Shown piece after piece: positions 44,318 through 53,443 of a DNA stretch of 64,000 bases. This stretch comes from Colwellia sp. (GTDB taxonomy: Bacteria; Pseudomonadota; Gammaproteobacteria; Enterobacterales; Alteromonadaceae): the NCBI GenBank assembly GCA_013215295.1, contig JABSOZ010000002.1, positions 434,001 to 498,000 on the forward strand, read 5' to 3'. The number at the start of each line of letters is the position of its first letter. The first letter of the stretch is position 1. The translations under genes and the position numbers were made by a program. Below the pieces are notes generated by a model. The model saw nothing but the letters and a program-made list of their open reading frames with translations, had not been told where the DNA came from and did no database searches.

Positions 44318-44869
44318 CTACCACATCATATCATCAGGGATTTGATAATCGGCATAAGGGTCATCTGCTTCAACAACATCACTTTCGACTTTATCATTTT
44401 GGACTAAAATAACACTAGGATCTAAAGTGGCAAGTTTTTCAGCCGTTTCAGCGGTAACAAGATAACTGTCTTCAAATAAGCCACACACCGCTAATCGTCC
44501 ATTCACTAGCGCTCTATGCGTGATAGCGTCTACAAAAAGTTTTTTAATCTTACTGTTAAACGTATAGTTATATTCAGTTTCACCCTTCACATTTTTTATT
44601 TGATGATGTTCGAGTATTTGTTGGATACGTAACGCTTTTTCTTTTTTGGCAAGCTCTTGCTTCTTCTCTTCATTAAGCGCTGAATCTTTGGCTGCCTTTT
44701 CCTGCTTAGCTATAGCTAAGTCTTGCTTTACTTGCTCTTGCAAACTTTCGCCTATTGCAACGCCACTACGCTTTTGTTTGTTTGTCTTACGCTGACTTGT
44801 GTTTGCTTGTCGAGCTTTTTGCTTAGTTGTTAAGCCTGCTTTTAATAGCTGATCTTGTAAAGATGCCAT
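44318..44869 (-). CDS. DUF2058 family protein (YaiL-like)
   Basis: 183 residues, soluble. The family pattern is complete: SLQDQLLKAGLTTKQKA start, a long charged helical stretch (residues 15-85), LFVDAITHRALVNGRLAV in the middle and the acidic end DDPYADYQIPDDMMW. Members are nucleoid- or ribosome-associated in some reports, but no activity is established. Ribosome site AGGA precedes the ATG. Confidence 0.9.
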   Translation of the reverse strand: MASLQDQLLKAGLTTKQKARQANTSQRKTNKQKRSGVAIGESLQEQVKQDLAIAKQEKAAKDSALNEEKKQELAKKEKALRIQQILEHHQIKNVKGETEYNYTFNSKIKKLFVDAITHRALVNGRLAVCGLFEDSYLVTAETAEKLATLDPSVILVQNDKVESDVVEADDPYADYQIPDDMMW

Positions 44870-45052
44870 AAAAAAATCCTAAATGAGGTTTATCATTGAT
44901 AATTGTCGCTATTCTATCGGGAAAAATACCAATAAAAAAGTATGTGGCCTTTTCTTTATGAATAAACACGTAATAATGTTCCATCATTAAATGTTAACTT
45001 TATAAATAATAAGGTAATCTAGCACAACAAAATATCCTAAAAATTTCCTACT

Positions 45053-47488
45053 ATGATTAGCATAAAAAAAATAATAATTGGTTTCTTACTCATCTTGTTT
45101 TTAGTTATTGCAAGTTTAAGTACGTGGATTTATAGCCAAATAGACAGTGCTTTACCTGTTTTAGAAGGAAAGAAAACATTACTGGGTTTAAGTGACACCG
45201 CTATTGTTGAACGCGATATACAGGGAATTGTTACGATAAAAGCGACAAAGCGTAATGATGTTGCGGTGGCTACTGGCTTTATACATGCCCAAGAGCGCTT
45301 TTTTCAAATGGATTTACTGCGCAGAAATTCCGCCGGTGAACTCGCGAGTTTATTTGGCGAAAAGGCTTTACCTCATGATCAAGAAGTCCGTCGTCACCGT
45401 TTTCGTGAACGTGCCCGTGTAATAGTTTCTCAACTTCCAAAAAAAGACTTAGCTTTATTAAAAGCCTATACACGCGGAGTCAATCAGGGAATAAGTCATT
45501 TAAAGTCGCCACCTTTTGAATATTTATTATTACAACAAGAACCTGTTGCTTGGCAAGAAGAAGACACCATATTAACCGTATTAAGTATGTACATGGACTT
45601 ACAATATGCAGCAGGCGATCGGGAAAGAACATTAGGCAATATAAAAAATACACTGGGTGAAGACGTATTTAAATTTCTTAACCCAAAGGGTAGTATTTGG
45701 GATGCAGCCATAGATGGTAGTAAGTTATCTTCAAGTGTTATGCCTACTCGAGCTTGGCCTTCGGCATCCTCAGAGCAAGCGGGCCTTACTGCAAAAGTAT
45801 CATCGTCGATGCAAAACCAGAGAAACAGTTCACCACAAGACAATTCCTCGGGAAAGAAGTATCAAGGAGAAGAATTCCCTGGCTCGAACAACTGGGCAGT
45901 TTCAGGAAATATTAGTACAACAGGTAGTGCCATAGTTGCTAACGATATGCATTTAGGGATCCGCGTGCCAAACACTTGGTTTCGCGCGACATTTCAATAT
46001 CAAAGTGATGACAATAAACCGATAAAAGTAACCGGACTTACCTTACCTGGAACACCTAATATCATTGCAGGTAGCAATGGGAATATTGCTTGGGGGTTCA
46101 CTAATAGTTATGGCGATTGGAGCGATATAATTATTCTTGATACTAATGAAGAGCAAAGCCAATATCTAACACCTACGGGCTATCAAGACTTCACTCTACA
46201 TAAACAAATTATTGCCGTAAAAGACCAAGATGCCCGAGAAATCATTGTCAAAGAAACAATTTGGGGTCCAGTAATAGGTTTCAATAGTAACGACCAATTA
46301 TTAGCTTATCGCTGGGTTGCGCATGATGTGCAAGCTGTAAACCTTCATCAAACACAACTCGAACTAGCAACTAATGTTGACGAGGCCTTTATTATTGCTA
46401 GCCAATCTGGTATTCCTGCCCAGAACTTGATGGTAGGTGATAAAGCTGGGAGTATTGGTTGGACCATTATGGGGCCAATTCCCAGAAAGTCTTCTCAGTT
46501 TGGCGAGACACCAACACACTGGGCTGATGGTATAAATCATTGGCAGGGTTATTTAAATTCAAATGAATACCCTAAAATTAAAAACCCTAAAAACAACCGT
46601 CTGTGGACAGCCAATACGCGTGTTGTTGGCGGTGAGATGTTAGAAAAAATAGGTAATGGTGGTTATGCTCTAGGCGCGCGAGCAAAACAAATCAGAGATA
46701 ACTTGTTAGTTAATGACCAGTTTTCTGAACAAGACTTGCTGAATATTGCGCTTGATGACAAGGCCATTTTTTTACAACGCTGGCAGACATTTTTACTTGA
46801 AAAGGTATTAACACCACAAGCAATTGTTAAACATCCCGATTGGCAAGCAGTAAAAGAAACCATCAACACGGATAATTTATGTGCCTGCATAGATTCTGTT
46901 GCTTACCGACTCGTGAATAATTTCCGTTTGAATGTACGAAATGACGTTTTCAGTTTGATTAATAAAAACTTATCCCAAATAGATAACAGTTATTCTTTTC
47001 GTACTATTCGTCATCAAGTTGAAACGCCGTTATGGCAAATGATTAACGAAGAACCCGAAAACTTTTTATGGCTCCCTGAAGAAAATTGGTCAAAAGTTTT
47101 CGAAACAGCATTAACATCCACTTTAACCGATATGACAATAAATCAATCGTTATCTCAGGCAACTTGGGGGCAACAAAATATAAGTACAATCCGGCACCCT
47201 CTCAGCGCTGCAGTACCGTTTATTGGTCGTTGGTTAGATATGCCCCCTGTTCCACTTCCTGGCGCTAGTTATATGCCACGAGTACAGGGTAAAGGCTTCG
47301 GTGCATCAGAACGTATGGTGGTTTCACCGGGCCATGAAGAGTCGGGGATTTTGCATATGCCGACCAGTCAATCAGGCCACCCGTGGAGTCCATATTACGG
47401 TTTAGGTCATGATGATTGGGTAAAAGGAAATCCTTCACCATTTTTACCGGGAAAAACAAAATATACATTAACCCTACTCAGCTATTAA
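45053..47488 (+). CDS. Penicillin acylase family Ntn-hydrolase
   Basis: 811 residues. It has an N-terminal membrane or signal segment (IIIGFLLILFLVIASLSTW) followed by an alpha chain (ATGFIHAQERFFQMDLLRRN, SAGELASLFG), a linker and the beta chain beginning at Ser278 in FPGSNNWAVSGN, the self-cleavage site and nucleophile of this family. Conserved NDMHLGIRVPNTWFRATFQY and IAWGFTNSYGDWSD follow. Such enzymes hydrolyse amides including acyl-homoserine lactones, penicillins or aculeacin-like lipopeptides. The substrate cannot be read, but a role in quorum quenching or amide scavenging is plausible. Confidence 0.88.
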   Translation: MISIKKIIIGFLLILFLVIASLSTWIYSQIDSALPVLEGKKTLLGLSDTAIVERDIQGIVTIKATKRNDVAVATGFIHAQERFFQMDLLRRNSAGELASLFGEKALPHDQEVRRHRFRERARVIVSQLPKKDLALLKAYTRGVNQGISHLKSPPFEYLLLQQEPVAWQEEDTILTVLSMYMDLQYAAGDRERTLGNIKNTLGEDVFKFLNPKGSIWDAAIDGSKLSSSVMPTRAWPSASSEQAGLTAKVSSSMQNQRNSSPQDNSSGKKYQGEEFPGSNNWAVSGNISTTGSAIVANDMHLGIRVPNTWFRATFQYQSDDNKPIKVTGLTLPGTPNIIAGSNGNIAWGFTNSYGDWSDIIILDTNEEQSQYLTPTGYQDFTLHKQIIAVKDQDAREIIVKETIWGPVIGFNSNDQLLAYRWVAHDVQAVNLHQTQLELATNVDEAFIIASQSGIPAQNLMVGDKAGSIGWTIMGPIPRKSSQFGETPTHWADGINHWQGYLNSNEYPKIKNPKNNRLWTANTRVVGGEMLEKIGNGGYALGARAKQIRDNLLVNDQFSEQDLLNIALDDKAIFLQRWQTFLLEKVLTPQAIVKHPDWQAVKETINTDNLCACIDSVAYRLVNNFRLNVRNDVFSLINKNLSQIDNSYSFRTIRHQVETPLWQMINEEPENFLWLPEENWSKVFETALTSTLTDMTINQSLSQATWGQQNISTIRHPLSAAVPFIGRWLDMPPVPLPGASYMPRVQGKGFGASERMVVSPGHEESGILHMPTSQSGHPWSPYYGLGHDDWVKGNPSPFLPGKTKYTLTLLSY

Positions 47489-47582
47489 GTGCGTTAATCG
47501 CTGAAAACTCAATAAAATACTCGTTGAAATTTAAAAATAATATTTCAGCTAAAACTACAATCAATCGATAAAAAGGAAAAGT

Positions 47583-47975
47583 ATGACAATTCTAATTTGG
47601 TGTTTATTTGCTGCAACCCTATTACCTTATTTAGCGAAAGCTCCTTTAGCGATAGCCATGAATAAGCTCGATGGTTATGACAATAATCATCCTCGCTCGC
47701 AACAAGCTAAATTAACCGGCTTCGGCGCCCGCGCATTAGCGGCTCATCAAAACGCTTTTGAATCGCTAATAATATTTGTACCTGCGGTTTTATTAGCGAT
47801 TGCGACCAACACGATAACCGACACCATTACGCTATTAGCAATCACCCATGTTATCGCTCGTGTAGCCTATAATGTGTTATATTTGTTGAATATTGGAGTT
47901 GTGCGTTCAATAGTTTGGGCCATCGCAACAGTTTCTTCGTTTGCGATTATTTGGCAATGCATTCCACAAGGCTAA
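47583..47975 (+). CDS. MAPEG family membrane protein
   Basis: 130 residues with about four membrane helices. Typical MAPEG features are RAHQNAFE-like LAAHQNAFESLIIFVPAVLLA and HVIARVAYNVLYLLNIGVVR. Members are glutathione-linked or lipid-modifying integral membrane proteins; bacterial ones have no agreed role. AAAAGGAAAAG ribosome site; sits between the penicillin acylase-like gene and pheA. Confidence 0.88.
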   Translation: MTILIWCLFAATLLPYLAKAPLAIAMNKLDGYDNNHPRSQQAKLTGFGARALAAHQNAFESLIIFVPAVLLAIATNTITDTITLLAITHVIARVAYNVLYLLNIGVVRSIVWAIATVSSFAIIWQCIPQG

Positions 47976-48057
47976 AAATCTATTTCTAATATAGATGTTT
48001 TTAATACAAGCCTTTAGCAATAAAGGCTTGAACAATTTCCTCCCCCTCGCTACAGTG

Positions 48058-48165
48058 ATGTTATATACCTCCGTGTTATTTCTTAATTTGCTTGTTTTAG
48101 TCGCATTCATTATTTTCCCCTTACTAAAACAGCACGGAGCTTTTATTTTTAAATTGTTTTATTAG
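48058..48165 (+). other. Short hydrophobic ORF just upstream of pheA, possible leader peptide
   Basis: ATG to TAG encodes 35 residues (MLYTSVLFLNLLVLVAFIIF then PLLKQHGAFIFKLFY), rich in Phe (6) and Leu, ending 25 nt before the pheA start. A leader for Phe-dependent attenuation would be expected in this position in E. coli (pheL). Here the Phe codons are scattered, no ribosome site is visible and no terminator follows, so this is weak. CTCCGTG and CACGGAG can pair across the ORF. Confidence 0.25.
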
Positions 48166-48190
48166 TCATCAAATAAAGGTAGGAAGTGCA

Positions 48191-49372
48191 GTGAGCGAAG
48201 AATTAGATCTAAATAAAATCCGTGAGAAAATAACTCAACTTGACCAACAACTGCTGGAATTATTTGCTCAACGCCGCTCTCTCACGCTCAATGTAGCTAA
48301 AAGTAAAGCTCATCAAATTCGTCCAGTGCGTGATCAACAACGTGAACAAGAATTGCTTATTCGATTGATAAATAAAGGCAAAGTACTCGGCTTAGACGCG
48401 CATTATATTACGAGCGTTTATCAAACCATTATTGAAGACTCCGTACTTAATCAGCAAGCTTATTTACAAACACTCGCTAATCCAAATATGCAAGTGCCGA
48501 CAGTAAGTGTCGCGTTTTTAGGTGATAAAGGTTCTTACAGCTATTTGGCCAGCCATCGTTACTTTTCACGTCGTGCCGAGAAAATTAATGAATATGGTTG
48601 TCAAAGCTTTGGCGAAATTATGCAGCAAGTGGAGTCTGGCCATGTCGATTACGGCATGCTGCCGATTGAAAATACCAGCTCAGGCAGTATCAACGAAGTT
48701 TACGACGTGCTTCAACATACTAACTTATCGATTGTTGGAGAAATTACCCAACCGATTGAGCATTGCTTATTAACGGCAGTTAATACTCACTTAACGAAAA
48801 TAAAAACCATTTACGCTCACGGCCAACCTTTTACCCAATGTAGTAACTTTCTTGATAAACAAAAGAATATTCGTATTGAATATTGTGACAGCACTGCCGA
48901 CGCTATGGCAAAAGCTTTTGAGCTACAAGACGAAACAGTAGCCGTTATTGGTAGCGAAGAAGGTGGTCAGCTTTATAAACTGCATGCACTAGAAAAGTCG
49001 ATTGCAAATCAAATAGAAAATCATAGCCGCTTTATTTTAGTTGCCCGCAAACCTATTGATGTTGCTGAGCAAATCCCCGCTAAAACAACGATAATTTTGG
49101 CCACAGGTCAAAAAGCGGGTGCGTTAGTTGATTGCCTTGTTATCTTAAAAGAAAATGGCATTAACATGTTTAAATTAGAATCAAGACCTATTCAAGGCAG
49201 ACCTTGGGAAGAAATGTTTTATATTGATGTTGAAGCAAATTTGAAAAGTATGGCTTTGCAAGAAGCGATCTCTGAAATCACTTCTATTACCAATTTCATT
49301 AAAATATTAGGTTGTTACCCTATTGAACATATTAGCCCAACGAGTGTACCGAGTAGTGCGTTAAATAAATAA
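48191..49372 (+). CDS. pheA: Bifunctional chorismate mutase / prephenate dehydratase
   Basis: Converts chorismate to prephenate and then phenylpyruvate, the committed branch to phenylalanine. 393 residues, starting at GTG 48191 with AGGAAG upstream. Chorismate mutase occupies about 1-95 (LNKIREKITQLDQQLLELFA), prephenate dehydratase about 105-285 (VAFLGDKGSYSYLASHRYF, MLPIENTSSGSINEVYD), and the ACT regulatory domain the end (ESRPIQGRPWEEMFYIDVE), which confers Phe inhibition in homologues. All parts are intact. Confidence 0.96.
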   Translation: MSEELDLNKIREKITQLDQQLLELFAQRRSLTLNVAKSKAHQIRPVRDQQREQELLIRLINKGKVLGLDAHYITSVYQTIIEDSVLNQQAYLQTLANPNMQVPTVSVAFLGDKGSYSYLASHRYFSRRAEKINEYGCQSFGEIMQQVESGHVDYGMLPIENTSSGSINEVYDVLQHTNLSIVGEITQPIEHCLLTAVNTHLTKIKTIYAHGQPFTQCSNFLDKQKNIRIEYCDSTADAMAKAFELQDETVAVIGSEEGGQLYKLHALEKSIANQIENHSRFILVARKPIDVAEQIPAKTTIILATGQKAGALVDCLVILKENGINMFKLESRPIQGRPWEEMFYIDVEANLKSMALQEAISEITSITNFIKILGCYPIEHISPTSVPSSALNK

Positions 49373-49475
49373 CCGAACTATAAGATATAAAGCTCACCGA
49401 CAATCAATTTACAAGATTTTTCGGTGGGCCCCTCCTGTATAACCTCCTAGCTATAAAACTCTTAGCATTAAAAGA

Positions 49476-51092
49476 CTAAGAGCTACACGACAACATTGAA
49501 CAGCCCGCTTTATTTCTTGCCCATTCTGGACGTTTCTCACTAAAGTGATGAAACGACATTTGCTCTTCATAAGGATTTTTCAGTACCTTTTGTAGGTCAT
49601 GTAACTGACTATAGTCACCTTGCTCTGCCTGCGTAATCGCTTGCTGTGCTAAATAATTACGTAAAACATACTTAGGGTTAACTTTGTTCATTGCCACTTT
49701 TCTTATCGGCTGGGTTATATTGTCTGCTTGAATACGTTGGTCATAATGTTGTAACCATAAAACAAACCTTTTTTGATGGTCTGAATTCAATGGCTCTGCT
49801 TGATAAAAACAGTCACTGAAATGAGCGATATTATTTGCTCGGGTTTCATCATCATAGTTAAAGTCGGCTAATAAACGATAAAAAATCGTCATATCGGTTT
49901 CCACTTCACTGAGTAACGTTTCTAACTCTAAAAACAATCTTTCATCACCTTCATTGTTCTGTTCTTTCAGCTTGTTATCAGCCGAATGAAAACCAAGCTT
50001 TTGCGCCATCATTTCACGCCATTGTTGTTGGTAATGTTTAGAGAAATTATTAAGTATTTTTTCTAATGGCGCAGACTCTTCAATTAAAGGGTAAATCGCA
50101 TTAGCCAATTGAAATAAATTCCATTGAGCTATCTCCCCTTGTTTGCCGAAACTATAACGCTTGCCTTGGGCATCGGTCGTGTTTGGCGTCCAATTTAAGT
50201 CAAAATCATCAATCCAACCGTAAGGGCCATAATCTATGGTTTCGCCAATGAGTGACATATTGTCGGTATTCATTACCCCGTGTACAAAGCCTACTCGCAT
50301 CCAATGGATAATAAGTTTACAGGTGCGTTTAGCAATTTCTTCAAACCAAGCAAGGTAACATTTAACGTCATTAGCTTCAGGCTCGATGAGTAAGTCTGGG
50401 AAATCATGTTTAATGGAGTAATCAACCAACTGTTTTAAGAGGTTTTTATCTTTTCTATAAGCAGGTAATTCAATACTGCCAAAACGCATAAAAGACGACG
50501 ATACTCGGCAAACGACAGCCCCTAATTCAGCTTTAGCGTTTCCGTCGTAAAACATGTCACGTACAACTTGGTCTCCGGTTAACGATAAACTGAGCGCACG
50601 CGTGGTCGGTATACCTAAATGAAACATGGCTTCTGAGCAGAGAAACTCTCGAATCGAAGACCGTAATACCGCTAATCCATCTGCGGTACGTGAATATGGC
50701 GTCGGCCCTGCGCCTTTTAACTGCAATACCTGACTGCCATGATTAAGGGTGTTAACTTGCGTTAAATTAATAGCACGACCGTCACCTAATTGCCCTGCCC
50801 AACGGCCAAATTGATGTCCGCCGTAGCACATCGCATAGGGTGATATATTTTCTGGCACATAATTACCACTAAAAAAATTTAGAAAATCATCACCTTGCTG
50901 TTGTGAGGTACTAAAGCCTAACATTTCAGCGACGTCATCACTTACCGCCACCAACTGAGGATTTTGTGTTTTTTTAGGCATGACCGATGAATAAACAGAA
51001 TCATGAACTTGGCGTGGATAGTTTAATGTTTCGCTATCGGCAGGTAATTGCGTGGTGAATGGGTTATCAAATTGGAGGGCTAAAAAAGACAA
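49476..51092 (-). CDS. selO: SelO family protein adenylyltransferase (YdiU)
   Basis: A 538-residue pseudokinase-fold enzyme that transfers AMP to Ser, Thr or Tyr of target proteins, linked to redox homeostasis. Family segments are present: YAMCYGGHQFGRWAGQLGDG, LQLKGAGPTPYSRTADG, ADGLAVLRSSIREFLCSEAM, HGVMNTDNMSLIGETIDYGP. The C-terminus ends CSMLSCSS, the position of the selenocysteine or cysteine of SelO homologues, with cysteine here. No partner gene is adjacent. Confidence 0.95.
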   Translation of the reverse strand: MSFLALQFDNPFTTQLPADSETLNYPRQVHDSVYSSVMPKKTQNPQLVAVSDDVAEMLGFSTSQQQGDDFLNFFSGNYVPENISPYAMCYGGHQFGRWAGQLGDGRAINLTQVNTLNHGSQVLQLKGAGPTPYSRTADGLAVLRSSIREFLCSEAMFHLGIPTTRALSLSLTGDQVVRDMFYDGNAKAELGAVVCRVSSSFMRFGSIELPAYRKDKNLLKQLVDYSIKHDFPDLLIEPEANDVKCYLAWFEEIAKRTCKLIIHWMRVGFVHGVMNTDNMSLIGETIDYGPYGWIDDFDLNWTPNTTDAQGKRYSFGKQGEIAQWNLFQLANAIYPLIEESAPLEKILNNFSKHYQQQWREMMAQKLGFHSADNKLKEQNNEGDERLFLELETLLSEVETDMTIFYRLLADFNYDDETRANNIAHFSDCFYQAEPLNSDHQKRFVLWLQHYDQRIQADNITQPIRKVAMNKVNPKYVLRNYLAQQAITQAEQGDYSQLHDLQKVLKNPYEEQMSFHHFSEKRPEWARNKAGCSMLSCSS

Positions 51093-51316
51093 ATTAATTA
51101 CTTAAAAAAGGCAAGGAATAAGTAATTATTCACTGCCTTCATGAATTTTGCAATGAGAAGTTATAAGTCGTTGAGTCTATAGTTCTAGCAGTAAAATATA
51201 GGCCGCGACCAATAAAGAGAATAACCTAATCGATTCTCATTATGACCATGAAACACTAAATAATGACTATATTGAAAATTGTATGTAGATAAAAACTCAA
51301 TCAGTTTTTAAACACG

Positions 51317-53242
51317 CTATTTTTGATAAGGAAATTCAATGGTAAACAATGCTCCATCTTCTTCTTTACTGGTACAAGTTATTGAGCCATTTAACGACTG
51401 ATGTACCAAGTTATAAACAATATTTAACCCCAATCCGCTACCACCTTGTCCTCGTTTAGTGGTAAAAAATGGTTCATAAATTTCTTTTAAATGTTCTGTT
51501 GATATTCCCTTACCTGAGTCTTGATAGGTAAAAGTCACCGTTTCATTTATTTTAATCACGGTGATTGAAATGGCTCCAGAATCACTTTCATCAAAACCAT
51601 GAATTAACGAGTTCATTATTAAATTGGTTAATATTTGAGAAATTGCGCTTGGAGAAAGATGTACTTCAAAATCATTCTCAATTAAGAAGTTTACGACTAT
51701 ATTTCTCCTTTTAAATTTAGGCGACAAACTCGCTAATACTTCAGCAACATAAGCTTTCAAATAAAATGTACGTAATAGTTCACTTGATTGGTCAACGGCT
51801 ACTTGTTTAAAACTGCCAATCAGGTCTGCTGCTCTAGACAAGTTTGTTACGATTAAATTCGCATTTTGTTCAGTATGATCTATATATTTTACAAAACCGC
51901 TTTTAGTGATTTGTTCATTTTCAAAATCATTTTTTAAACCGTTGGACAACTCACAAATGTTTGATGCTGCCGTTATACAAACACCAACAGGGGTGTTTAT
52001 CTCATGAGCAACACCAGCGACTAAACTTCCCAGTGAGGCCATTTTTTTTGACTCTACTAATTCTGTTTGCGCTTCAGCTAACGTTTTAAAAGAAAGTTCT
52101 AATTCCTCGGTTCGCTCTTTTACTCGTATTTCTAATAAATTTTTATTATCTAATAATTCTTTCTCTTGATATTTTTGATAGGAAATATTAGTCAACGACT
52201 GAACAACCCCACCTTTTTTATTTAATGGATCTACAGATGTTATTGATAATAAATACCATTGTTTAGATTTTGAAAAGTAGACTTCTTTATCTAGAACATC
52301 CTCACCATCTTTAATCGCTACACAAAATGGACAAAGGCTTCCTTCTACTAATTCAGGATGAAAATAACGATGAACTGGTTGATGAATAAGCTGTACAACA
52401 GGTTCGTCCACTAACAACAAAGCCGCACGATTTACTTGCGCAATAATTCCTTCTTCATCAACACGGATAGCTGGGTTAGGTATAGCGTCATAACTGTTTA
52501 AGCTTATGGTGAGTAATTTTAAAGGCTCGTTTAACGAGGTTTGAATAATGGCTTGATAGATCATCCAAAAAGATAAGAACTTAAAAAGGTGGCCAATGAC
52601 AAAAGCAAGGCCACTAAAATTGGCATATAGGGTAAAACATAGCTCAGCCAATATAGTTAACACTAATGAACAGATCAGAAAGAATAGAACATTTTTTTCC
52701 AACATCAGTCGATTTTTCCAATAAAGTCCAATAGCAGAAGCAAGTAGCAAAATCACCACAAATTCTGTGTAAACTTTAAAGTTAGATAGTTTACCTTCAA
52801 CAAACATAATCGGTTGTTCTAAATGAAAGGCGGCTAAGGCGATGCAAGTTACTAAAGTACTAGTAACTATGATCATAACCTTACTATTCAATCGATTGGT
52901 TAAATAAATAGGAGCAAGCAGTAAAAGTAACGCTTCAAAGATTCGACTATAGATCCAAAGGTGTATGGTAATTTCACCATCAGTAATATTGAAAAAAGGC
53001 ATGCCCTTAATGGTGAAAGCATGTAAAGCGTCTAACACTGAAATAGAAAAATAACCAATGCCTAAAAAAATAAGAAAATCATTTCGCACAAAGTGCCGGG
53101 TATTCAACACGACCACGAGCATTAACAGCCCGACAAAAATAGAAAATAGTTCAGCAAGGGTATGAAAAAGTAAAATACTGCTGTAATAGCGAACATAAAG
53201 CAGAGCACAAATAATCACAATAGGGTAAACCATTGTTCTCAT
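51317..53242 (-). CDS. Orphan sensor histidine kinase with MASE3 membrane domain
   Basis: 641 residues from ATG 53242 (AAGAAG seven bases upstream); a TTG at 53290 also opens the frame. The first 250 residues hold about eight membrane helices of the MASE3 type (LLFHTLAELFSIFVGLLMLV, LDALHAFTIKGMPFF). A PAS domain (about 265-360) with a Cys pair (LCPFC) follows, then a coiled coil, the phospho-acceptor His in AGVAHEINTPVGVC, and an HATPase domain (LIMNSLIHGF, GKGISTEHL, GGSGLGLNIVYNLVHQ). No response regulator gene is adjacent, so its partner is elsewhere. Signal unknown. Confidence 0.88.
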   Translation of the reverse strand: MRTMVYPIVIICALLYVRYYSSILLFHTLAELFSIFVGLLMLVVVLNTRHFVRNDFLIFLGIGYFSISVLDALHAFTIKGMPFFNITDGEITIHLWIYSRIFEALLLLLAPIYLTNRLNSKVMIIVTSTLVTCIALAAFHLEQPIMFVEGKLSNFKVYTEFVVILLLASAIGLYWKNRLMLEKNVLFFLICSLVLTILAELCFTLYANFSGLAFVIGHLFKFLSFWMIYQAIIQTSLNEPLKLLTISLNSYDAIPNPAIRVDEEGIIAQVNRAALLLVDEPVVQLIHQPVHRYFHPELVEGSLCPFCVAIKDGEDVLDKEVYFSKSKQWYLLSITSVDPLNKKGGVVQSLTNISYQKYQEKELLDNKNLLEIRVKERTEELELSFKTLAEAQTELVESKKMASLGSLVAGVAHEINTPVGVCITAASNICELSNGLKNDFENEQITKSGFVKYIDHTEQNANLIVTNLSRAADLIGSFKQVAVDQSSELLRTFYLKAYVAEVLASLSPKFKRRNIVVNFLIENDFEVHLSPSAISQILTNLIMNSLIHGFDESDSGAISITVIKINETVTFTYQDSGKGISTEHLKEIYEPFFTTKRGQGGSGLGLNIVYNLVHQSLNGSITCTSKEEDGALFTIEFPYQK

Positions 53243-53443
53243 TTTTGAGCTTCTTATATCTATGAGCAAAATAAATAACCTTGTTATCAATATTTTATTG
53301 TCTTGTTAAAGAATAATTATAGAAAAATATGACTAAAAATCTATTAAGTAGATAAATCTCCCTAACAATCTCTTAATACACTTTAGCCGAAGCAGTTTTC
53401 CCAGTAACATAGCAATAATTTTTAGTATCTTCATAGGCTCACC

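Noticed and set aside
48008-48029. Hairpin AAGCCTTT / AAAGGCTT before pheA
   Set aside because: No T run follows, so it does not support attenuation.
49393-49428. Partial repeat CTCACCGA / TCGGTGGG between pheA and selO
   Set aside because: The loop is long and there is no T tail on either strand.
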